Positions 11,942 to 20,899 of a stretch of 27,888 nucleotides of DNA are shown one piece after another. The DNA is taken from contig ML986714.1 of assembly GCA_010094045.1 (NCBI GenBank), forward strand, positions 70,692 through 98,579, written 5' to 3'. Under the pieces are notes generated by a model, which was given only the letters and a program-made list of their open reading frames with translations, searched no databases and was not told the DNA's origin. The number at the start of each line of letters is the position of its first letter. Position 1 is the stretch's first letter. A program made the position numbers and the translations under genes. This DNA comes from Lojkania enalia (Eukaryota; Ascomycota; Dothideomycetes; Pleosporales).

Positions 11942-14173
11942 GAGGAAGTATTATAGTATTATAATTTAAAAAGCAATATATACTAATAGTCTACTATAAG
12001 TATAGGAGGTTTAGATATAGAGTAAGAAACTATATATAATAAGAGATATACGATATATATAGGTAAGAAGGGTACTTATATTATAAAATAGTTAACCTGT
12101 AATATATTAACTACTAAAGCCTATATTAAGTATTATACTAAAAATACCTAGAATTTAGAAAAGAGATAGGTAGGATTCTTATATATTAATACTATAAATA
12201 GAGAACTCTAGATCCTTTAGGTAAATATAAAAAGAATTAGAGAAGTATAGTATATGTTTTATAATAATATAATACTAGCTAACTTTTACTTTATTCTAAG
12301 GTAGGAATCTAAATACTTTCTAAAAGAAGGAAAAGTAGTATTATATAGCACGAATCTACGCTGGATAATATATATACTATATAGTAGATAAGAAGAATAG
12401 TACCTAGTTTAAATATATATCTAGGTATTAAAAGATATTAAAGCTATATAGTTATATATAGACTTAGTAGATATTATAGCTATATAAGTATATATAAGTA
12501 GAAGAAAACTAATAATAGTATTAGTATATATTCTAGATATATCTTTATTAATAAGAACTAGAGAGGAAAATCTAAAAGAACTTAGCAGCAGGCTATAGGT
12601 AATTAATAGACTAGTATAATAGAAGTAACTATACGACCCGTATATAGAGGTAGTAATTACTAGCAACTTTAACTAATATAACCTACTATAGGGAGGAAGT
12701 TATATTAATAGTATAGTAAGTTAAGAAGATAGTATACTAATTATTAACTTTATAGTAGAGCTATTATTATAAAGCCTTCTACTAGTAGGACTAACTATAT
12801 TTATTAGTAATATAGGACGCTTATCGACTATTAACCTAATATTTATAATAGCTAGATTAGTAGGAGACCTAGTTAAGTATTTAATTTAGAAATATAAGTA
12901 TAGGTTAGATTATAGAGTTATATAGACGTACTTCTATATAGATATAAAAAAAAAAGAAGGTTAGAAGAAGCTACTATTTAAGAACGCGCCGTAGGATAAG
13001 ATTTAATAGATAGTTAAGTAAGAGAAGAAAGTAGGCTTTCTAGTAGAAGATATCGAGGAGATAGCTAGCTGGCTTATATAATAGGCGACTAAGGTAGTAG
13101 AAATATACTATTTAAGGGTAAGACCGTCGCGGTATATAAAGTAATAGTAGAGTAAGGACCTTATAGCGCTGAGAAAGTTATATACGTACTAGAGAAATAG
13201 AGTATATATAATACGGTAGTAAGGAAGAGAAGATGTAGAACTATATAATATAGTAATAAGAGTGAAAAGACTTTTCTATAAAACAATCTAACAGTACTAT
13301 AAGTAATATTAGAAAGCATTTCTTAATAATAATAATAATATATAGAAGGCAGCTAAATATCTAGACTTCTAGGTAAGTAGCTTATTTACTAGAATACTAC
13401 TAATCTAAAAGACTAGCTAAAAAAGAGGAATTGTTATAGAGGATAAAGAGATAGGATAAGAGCTGCTCTATATATTCTTCTCTAGCCTACTATTATACGA
13501 GTATAAGAAGACGCTAATAATAAACAATTAACTCTACTATAAGCTGATAGCTAAGTATAAAATAAAAGTAGCTATCTTTAGAATAAACCTAGATAAGGCG
13601 CTAGAAAGAGACAGCCTACTAGTAAGAGTATAAAGAGAGCTATAGCTAGTCCTAAATAATAAGATTACGCAGCTATTTACAAGATCTCTCGAACTAGGAA
13701 AGATACTAAAAAAGTAGAAGGTTATAAAGATTATACTACTATAGAAGCTAAATAGAAAAGACTATATAATAGCTAATAACTACTAGCTAATCTTACTACT
13801 ACTAATACTAGGTAAGGCGCTCGAGTTGCTAGTAGCTAAGAGGATAGTATATCTAGTAGAGGAGTATAGTCTCTTACCTAAGATATACTTTAGCGCGTAG
13901 AAGTAGAGGGTAATAATATATATACTATCGTACCTCTATAAAAATATATTTAAAGCTTAGCGTAGAAAGAAGATACTATTACTAGTTTTATTTAACATTA
14001 AAAGAGTATATAATAATATAGCTATTAAGCTAGAGATTAGAAGATTATAGTAGTAATAGATCCTAGAGAAGATTATATAGTAGGTATAAGACTTTTATAT
14101 AAAATAATAAGTATATATTCTTATTAACGGTAGGATAATAGAAGTATAGAGTCTTCTATAGGCAGGTCTTCTA

Positions 14174-14178
14174 TAAAG
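14174..14178. repeat. Target-site duplication TAAAG, left of copia
   Basis: TAAAG here and at 20900-20904 flank the copia element exactly. The uninterrupted site in LINE-A (1226-1230) reads CAAGG, so both duplicated copies carry the same C-to-T and G-to-A changes. Confidence 0.92.
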
Positions 14179-14348
14179 AGTTGAAAATGTGATTCTTCAA
14201 GTGTATCGATTAGCCTATAGGCTTCTAGGGACTTATATACATGTACATTATTCCAGCCTCCATAGGCAGACAAGCTACAGACTCTATTGTGGCGTATATA
14301 CCTGGTAGGTATATACGCCACCTCGTCACGTGCTGTTTAGAAACAACT
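14179..14348 (-). repeat. Copia 3' LTR (left)
   Basis: The 170-bp LTR runs AGTTGAAAATG...AAACAACT. Against the right LTR (20730-20899) I count ten differences, all transitions, and no indel. The ends AGTTG/CAACT are an inverted repeat but lack the usual TG...CA. It contains a 33-bp near-perfect hairpin at 14289-14321. Confidence 0.95.
14289..14321. repeat. 33-bp hairpin in copia LTR
   Basis: GTGGCGTATATACCT, a 3-base spacer, then AGGTATATACGCCAC: 15-bp arms pair perfectly. The same hairpin is at 20840-20872 in the other LTR, with one change in the spacer, so it belonged to the founding LTR. Being symmetric it could act in RNA from either strand, for example in 3' end formation; that is inference. 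Confidence 0.85.
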
Positions 14349-14354
14349 CTCCCA

Positions 14355-17300
14355 CTAATAGTAAGTGGTGAGTTCAGTACAGGAGCTCTTATCCATCCTA
14401 AGTCCGTTCACCAGATTCTCATAAGCATCCCTCGGGAGCGGTTTTATAAGGAGATCTACTAAATTATCTTTGGTACTAACCCTTCGAGTATTAATTCTCC
14501 TACTAAGCGTTATTTCTCGCAGGAAATAATATTTCAATTTAATGTGCTTTATACAGTTATATAACTTAAGATTACAAGTTAGCTTAAGTGCAGCATTATT
14601 ATCAATCAGAAGCGGGGTTAATATAGCTTCCAGGACTTTAATACGAAGGTTGTTGATCATGTTTTAGATCCAGATAATCTCTTAAGTAGCCTTATATCTA
14701 GCTATATATTCGGCTTCGCAGGTTAATATTACTACGGTCCTTTACCTTTGAGATAACCACGACACAGGACTTCCTGCTAGTTTAACTACGTAGCCTGTTG
14801 TAGATCTTCGGGTGTCTAGACACCCAGTCTAGTCTACATTAATATAAGCATATAGTTCTCTATCTAGACAGTCCTTTTTAAAATAAAGCCTAAGATCGGG
14901 CGTATATTTTAGGTAAATATAGATATTATCAACTACTTTTATATATTCTTCCGTCGGATTCGCGCAAAATCTAGAAACAACTCCTACTACTTCAGCAATA
15001 TCTAGACGGGTAACTACCATTATATAATTAAGAGTTCTAACCTTAGATTGATATCATCGCTAAAATTTAAGAGGCTGGGGGTAACTATTATTCTTAGCTA
15101 ATTTTAGGTTTGTTCTTATAGGCGTCTTTCGTGGATAGATGCCCTTCAGTCTATATCATTCGAGAATCTGTTAGATATATAATTCTTAATATAGATAGAC
15201 GTCGCTGTTCGGTTTTTGATGTACATGCATCCCCAAGTAATAGGCGTAAAGGCTAAGATCCGTCATATTAAAACGTAAAGCTAATTGTTCCTTTATAGCT
15301 ATAATTTAACCCTTATTTATGCCGAAGATGGTGATATTATTAATATAGACTTCTATAATAAGGTTCTTATCATCTTAAATAAACACGGATGGATCGAAGT
15401 TTAAGACTCTCCAACTATTTTCTTCGAGGAAAGCCCTGAGTTTAAAGTACTACTATCTTAGTACCTACTTTAGTCTATATAAGGATTTGTATAATTTAAG
15501 GATACGATTACTTACTTTAAGATAACCTTCTAGTAGTTCAACAAAGATTTCGTGTTTAAGGTCGCTATTAAGAAATGCTGTCTTGATATCTATTTAGTAG
15601 TACTTCCAGCCATATCGAGCTTGAAGTGTAAAGAGTATCCAGTAAGATACTGACTTAATAACAGAGGCGTATATTTCATCGAAATTAAGGCTATATATCT
15701 GTAAGAAGCCTCACACGACAAATCTTACCTTATACTAAGCAACTTTTCCGTCTGAGCCAAGTTTCCGCTTAAAGACCCACCGACCGGTAAGTACTTTACG
15801 GTTTATTAGTCGATCTACGACTTCCTATATCTTGTTTTCCAGCAAGCTGTTGTACTTATCTTACATGGCTTACTCCTACTGATTCCATTCAGTAGAGGCC
15901 AAGGTAGTCTTCCTATTGTGTGGTTCAGGACTAAGTAAGTTGGCTAAGACTGACATCATACAGATGGTTGGCCTGCTGGCTTCCTCTATAGTAATCTTCC
16001 CCTTGTCGGCTGTTTCCCGAAGGGAGACGGGCGACGAAAACGTGGAGGTTGTTGAGCTATTACTCCTGTTAATTTCCCATTCACTTTCTATAGCTTAGAG
16101 TTCTTATTAAGGACGAGCGGGAGCTTGTTAAAGGTTATAGACTTGTCTATCGAGACGCAAAGGTGATAGAGAATGATTTCCTTTCTTAAGGTAGGGTGTA
16201 ATAGCGAGATTAGCTTGTGGCTCTAATAGCGCAGGGTTGATAAGTATTTCACTATCCTTGATTTCGAGATCTTCGTTAAGGGAGTTATCCAGCGTTTCCC
16301 AATCTTCGTCGTCTTCCCCCATCGTCGTGCCTGCCTCTATTATTAGTAGTAGTAATCTTAGATATTGAGGTGGAGGGCCCCGCGGAATACCACAAAAGAA
16401 AAAACGTTTATATCCTCCATCATTATTATTAAACTGGAGATACGTCGTGCCTTCCTTCTTTCTGGAGAATTCCTACCTTTTAATATATATATTACATAGG
16501 AACTTATTGTCCGGATAAAAGATGGTGTTAATATTTTAGCCCAGTTCAGCGCAGCGGGCACAGCATTTATGCTAAATACTAAGATTAAGAATTCTATACT
16601 ACATTAATTTGGGGTGAAGATTTTACTATATTAGGTAATATACTGCAGTATTCGGATTAATATAGAAACTATAGAATGTTCTTCCGGACGTTCGACAGTA
16701 TAGGCAGGGTATTAACTAATATCTTCTAGTACTTCCCTATCTTCGGCTCCCCTAATAGGTAACACACTCCGGATCGTTTGGAGGGGCCAGTATAGAGCAC
16801 CTGAATCTCCCTTTTTAGCAGGTAATATATCTAGTTTCCGCTGAGCCCCCCTTATACCATCTCTTCGTCTTTCTACACTGCTTGCATTTGTTCTTTAGGT
16901 CCTGTCTACCCTATAGGATATTTCCACTAAAAGAGTATTTGTACCTTCTAATCGAGCAGTTCCTGCAAGTATTAGGTTCCTCTATAAGGTAGCACCGGCG
17001 GCGCTCCTTGGTATATGTATAGCATTTCTTCTCCGGTAGAAGATAGGTATTTAACTATCTTAGTACCTTATTGTCCTCGGGCGCGAAAGAGCAAACTCGG
17101 CTTACCGACTGGCACTTATTACATCTAGAGTGGGGATTGGATCGTCTGCAGACGGCTCTTACTTATCGACATTAGTCGCATTTGTCTTATAGTAGTTGTC
17201 CCTTCCGCCTGTCGTCATCTGGTGCGAAGGAGTAGATGAGGCTGTATATATTGCAGTAATCGCATCTTAAGGTAGGATTAGTTTGTTTATAAATATAACT

Positions 17301-20300
17301 ATTCTTATAACAGCGTTCGCACTTGTCTTATAGCGGTTAGCCTTAAGGGCATCTTTTCCTTTTTCTTATTGGCGGTGATGCGCTTGGTTTTATATGTCGT
17401 ATATAGGTGCTACTATTTAATAGGCGTGTGCCTTACCTAGTAAGTATATTTACTTGCGGCGTAATTCTATTTCGGGAGTTGTAAACAGCGTAAGCATCGT
17501 CCTATATATTATAGTTAATGCCAGCTTCTGAAAACGCTTTATATATAGAGCCTATTTCGTATACTTCTTCTTAGTTATTATCTAGTTTAATGTCTGAGGG
17601 GGTACTTAAAGACTAGCTTTAGGTCTTAGATAGATTATCTAAATATAGATGTACTTAATTATTACTATCCTCCTCAGGGTTATGTATAGTATTATAATCA
17701 ATCTATATAAAGTAGAGAGAGGTTTTAGAAATACTTTAGGTTGAGTAGTAAGGGACTTGCGGACCGGTTTATATAGAGTTGTATAAACTTCCTAGGCTAC
17801 TTACATACGGTTGAGGGGGTGTTTCTAGGGTCGACTTATTATCTGAAGCATCGTTATCTAAGGTTATTTTAGTAATTGGAATTTGATTAGAGAGGGTTTT
17901 GCTGTTATAGTCATCAGTCTAGCTTTACCTATTATTAATATATGGTGCAGTAACATATACAACGCGTTTCTTATCTAGGTACTAAATTCTTAGTAAGGCT
18001 TCAGTTTCGAAACTAACAAAATACCCAATCCATCCTCGTGGTTAGAGAAAGGTTTTTTGTCTATGCTCTGGTGGATAAGTAATATAGACCTAACTGCCGA
18101 AGATCTACTCGATATTAAGATTTGGTTTAAGTTTATAGAACGCTTCCCACAGCGTTATTTTCCCTTTAAGAGCCCGTAATAGTAATCTATTTTTAATCCA
18201 GATTATATATAAGAAAGCTTTAACCTATAGTATTTCTGATAGAGAAATATTCCTTATTACTTCTTCTATACGTATGCTAAATATCTTAGAAATTGTTGAT
18301 AAGACGCTATTTGTTACTTCTTACAGCATTACTGATACTCGTTCTCTGTCTGTACGAAACCCTCTTTCCGCAACACCGTTTATATAGTATATATAGGGTA
18401 CTGAGTTCTCCAGAAAAATTACATATCGCTAGAACTAGTCCCGAAGTTCTCTATAGAGTAGAAACTTATTATTAAGTCGGTATACGCGAATTGTTATATT
18501 ATTCCGTTTTTTAATAGTTCGGTGAAGGTGTTAAAAGACTTCTAGAATCTTGTCCTTAGTTGCATATTTTACTGACCAGGTAAAACGAGTTGCATTATCT
18601 GTTATAGCTAGAATATATACCGTATTATCCTATATACTAACTAGATACGGTTCCTACGTATCTACGTGCATCATTTCCCCTGGATTTATAGCTTATTAAA
18701 TTACCGGATCTCTAGGGATTCTATTTACTACTTTGGTGGTAGCGCAGATAGGATAGATAGTACCTAATTTTACCTGTAATTGTTTGTTAGTTAGATTAAT
18801 ACCATTACTTACTTTAAGGAGATCCCTTAAGCTCTGAACGCTGAGGTGTCCTATTTATCTATACTATTTCCAGACTAGGTCGTCGTAATTAAGTAGAGAT
18901 ATAATAAAAGGTGGCTAAACTTCTAGTAGAAGCTGTTGGTCCGGAGTTCGCGTAGAGTCTTCTCCTACTACTTCTATATCTTTTATACTGTTTACTTATA
19001 GTAAGATTAGTTCCTTTTAACTCGGTTGGAGGTTATTTAGGTGTTCTGGTGGGTCGATTTATAGGTAAAAGAGTCTATCAATTAGGCTAGTATAGCCAAT
19101 TTCAAAACCTTCAGCGGTTCTAATAGATATTCCTTTAATCCCCCAGACTCCTATAAGCTTTGCTTTTTCAGCGATCTAAGAGAGTAATAGAATATTATAT
19201 CTAGCGTCTTAAGTATAAGCTATATTATACAGCTCTAGCTTAACTGGCTTATTACTATTAGTAGTTAGCTGGAGGAGTACAGTTCCAGCTCCTTCGATAT
19301 ATAAGCTACTATTATTTACAGTTCTAACGGTATATATTATTTTCTAGAATTTAGAAAACTATACTTTATTATTTGCAATACAGACATTTGCACCTAAGTT
19401 AATAATCTACTTAGAGCTTCATTCTACTGCGTTATCCTTAAGTAGTATTATTATTTGTGGATTAAGACTATTTATAAGTCGTGGCCTTCCTAGATATAGA
19501 GAGTTACCTGGATTATTATATTCCGGGACATTAGTTTCGTCTCTTATAGAGGAATGTTTGTCTAGGTTTATTATCTTATTACTTAATCCGGTATTTGCAT
19601 ATATTACTTCCTATTTATTATAGTAGAGTATAGTAGTAGCTATAATTCTGCCGGGGTGCTTAGGACTATATTATAACTAAGGTTTAGGGTAATCTTTAGA
19701 TCCTGTATTTTAGGCAGTATTAACCTATCTTTTAAACTATTTCGAGGCTTCCTTATATTTGTTAAATTTGTTCTCCCTGAGTTTAGGGTGTGCAATCCAG
19801 CATTCTGATTTATTATGGGTGCCCTACTTATTATATCCTTTACAGAGTTGTCGGTCTTTTCTTTCTCTTCCCTTATTCTTTGCTACACTCTCTTTGTTGT
19901 CCTTTTCTAACGCCAGTTGTGCCTCTACTCCTAAAAGATGTCTGTAGAGAGTTACCAGGTCGCGTGGAAGGGTAGCTGTTCTAGCCAAGAGGTTCCAGGT
20001 ATCTAGAAATCTATTAAAACGGTTCGGTAGGGAGCGTACGACCTTTAATATAAGTTGTTTATTACTAAAAATACCTTTAAGGTCGATAATATCTTGTTGC
20101 AGGGTTTTAAGAGTATTAATAAGATTAGATACTAATCCCTTAAACTTGAGTTGTTCGATTTTTCTTAGAGTCATGTCTAGAGCGCGAGCGTTATTCATCT
20201 TACAGAGTCCCTTAAGCTTCTCTATTGCCTGCTGTGGGTTCTCTTTATCCTTAATACATCCTTAAAGGGCTGTGTTAATAGTGGTGGATAAGAGGCCTTA

Positions 20301-20648
20301 TACATATCGAAGACGTTTCTGCTGTTTTTCGTATTCGTCGAGATCGAGCTTATAGAACTAGATGATAAGACTCAGCTAATCGCTTGTTTAAGCCTCTATA
20401 CTACTACTAGTTAGGTCAGCGTCTTTACCGTTCGATTTCTTAGCTGGTTTAGCTTGAGTTGGAACGCTAGAAAAGGTTGGTCGCGTTAGCTTATTTTAGA
20501 TAGTCTCTTCTCCGGTAAGAATATTCCAGATATTATTTACCTTAGCGATAAACTTCAGGTCGCGCTTCTATGCAAGGTAATTTTCCTAGCCTTAAAGTAC
20601 TTCGACCCGTGCTTCAACGGATTCATTAGTAAGTTTAATACTAGCCAT
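14355..20648 (-). pseudogene. Copia gag-pol polyprotein, about 2,098 codons, one frame with RIP stops
   Basis: One minus-strand frame runs from ATG (20646-20648, MASIKLTNESVEARV) to TAG 14355-14357 just before the LTR, without frameshift. Landmarks in order: a UBN2-type gag (20640-19830; a 124-codon open stretch at 20198-19824); a zinc knuckle CKGYNKxGTHNKSEC (about 19847-19800, one Cys to Tyr); protease active site INLGAN near 19386-19406, where DSGA is expected; a GHLSVQSLRDL pre-integrase motif near 18840; an integrase core MMHVDT...YILAITDNATRF (18671-18590); four zinc clusters (16797-17321); an acidic linker (16322-16128); the RT box VYINNITIFG (15321-15350, both Asp to Asn); RT end and RNase H (VVTRLDIAEVVGVVSRF at 15020; IDNNAALKL and LIKPLPRDAYENL in 14660-14355). 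It is longer than the roughly 1,400 residues of Drosophila copia; the excess lies between integrase and RT. Confidence 0.92.
16797..17321 (-). other. Array of four Zn2Cys6-type clusters inside copia pol
   Basis: Within the gag-pol frame (residues about 1110-1284) four segments share the spacing C-x2-C-x6-C-x8-C-x2-C-x6-C. Cluster 1 (17321-17232) has Tyr at Cys3 and Cys6. Cluster 2 (17180-17091) keeps all six Cys (KCD-C-RxVRAVC...RCNKC-x6-C) though two codons between them are now TAA. Cluster 3 (17024-16935) has Tyr at Cys2 and Cys6. Cluster 4 (16886-16797) has Tyr at Cys3 and Cys4 and the basic run CRKTKRW. Each Cys loss is TGY to TAY, the RIP change. Repeat spacing is 47, 52 and 46 codons, and SFAP or SF follows the last Cys in clusters 1-3. 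The spacing equals the GAL4-type binuclear zinc cluster, a fungal DNA-binding fold. A further pair, PCLYC near 16706-16697, does not fit. DNA binding is inferred. Confidence 0.8.
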
Positions 20649-20715
20649 AGCTGTAAAAGTTTAACTTCTTAAAGACCGTATTTAGACTATCACTGAAAGG
20701 GTGCGGTATATATAA

Positions 20716-20729
20716 CTGGGCTTATAACC
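20716..20729 (-). promoter_or_regulatory. Copia primer-binding site for an initiator tRNA-Met half
   Basis: Directly inside the 5' LTR the minus strand reads GGTTATAAGCCCAG. Its complement, CTGGGCTTATAACC, matches the anticodon arm of fungal initiator tRNA-Met (CTGGGCTCATAACC) except for one CA-to-TA change at the anticodon, a RIP change. Drosophila copia primes with just such a 5' half of initiator tRNA-Met cut in the anticodon region. The site starts at the first base after the LTR, as a primer site should. Confidence 0.85.
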
Positions 20730-20899
20730 AGTTGAAAATGTAATTCTTCAAGTGTGTTAATTAGTCTATAGGCTTCTAGGGACTTATATACATGTATATT
20801 ATTCCAGCCTCTATAGGCAGACAAGCTACAGACTCTATCGTGGCGTATATACCTAGTAGGTATATACGCCACCTCGTCACGTGCTATTTAGAAACAACT
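20730..20899 (-). repeat. Copia 5' LTR (right)
   Basis: The second 170-bp copy runs AGTTGAAAATG...AAACAACT and is followed by TAAAG at 20900-20904, after which LINE-B RT sequence resumes (AGATCCGCGC). The LTR hairpin is at 20840-20872. As the element is on the minus strand, transcription would start within this LTR and run leftward. Confidence 0.95.

Larger units (their letters stand above)
3634..12130 (+). pseudogene. LINE-B ORF1 (gag-like RNA-binding protein), interrupted by gypsy
   Basis: ORF1 proteins of LINEs coat the element RNA. The frame starting at ATG 3634 reads MSDSDYNLLILPPTLAKRTR and continues with only RIP-type stops to the gypsy insertion at 4749. It resumes in the same frame at 11947, because the insertion adds 7197 bp, a multiple of three. 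Just after the insertion, 11992-12033 spells Y-x2-Y-x4-Y-x4-Y, the C-x2-C-x4-H-x4-C zinc knuckle with every Cys and His turned to Tyr (TGY or CAY to TAY). A second, less regular Tyr pair follows at about 12049-12075. The end of ORF1 is approximate; ORF2 reads in the next frame. The start at 3634 is chosen because the frame after it is the one that joins the zinc knuckle. Confidence 0.7.
14179..20899 (-). mobile_element. Ty1/copia LTR retrotransposon nested in the LINE-B RT gene
   Basis: This is a structurally complete copia element of 6721 bp on the minus strand, with two 170-bp LTRs, a 5-bp target duplication, an initiator tRNA-Met primer site and one gag-pol frame. The domain order on the minus strand is gag (UBN2-like), zinc knuckle, protease, integrase, a zinc-cluster array, RT and RNase H. 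Integrase before RT is diagnostic of Ty1/copia. The element is clearly less RIPed than the LINE around it (many CpA and TpG survive) yet still carries dozens of stops and lost catalytic residues. Confidence 0.95.

Noticed and set aside
12421..12666. Minus-strand frame rich in Tyr, Ser, Ile and Leu
   Set aside because: It is the reverse side of the RIPed LINE endonuclease; TAG/CTA richness makes minus frames look open.
14241..14462. Plus-strand frame across the copia LTR
   Set aside because: It spans the LTR and the end of the copia RNase H on the opposite strand.
16358..16561. 67-codon minus-strand frame in copia
   Set aside because: It is out of the gag-pol frame; the gag-pol frame itself reads through here with one stop.
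16697..16706. A fifth zinc cluster after the four
   Set aside because: PCLYC gives one C-x2-C pair, but the other four cysteines do not fall at the shared spacing even allowing Cys to Tyr.
19759..19975. Two overlapping plus-strand frames with hydrophobic runs
   Set aside because: They are antisense to the copia gag zinc knuckle and UBN2 region.
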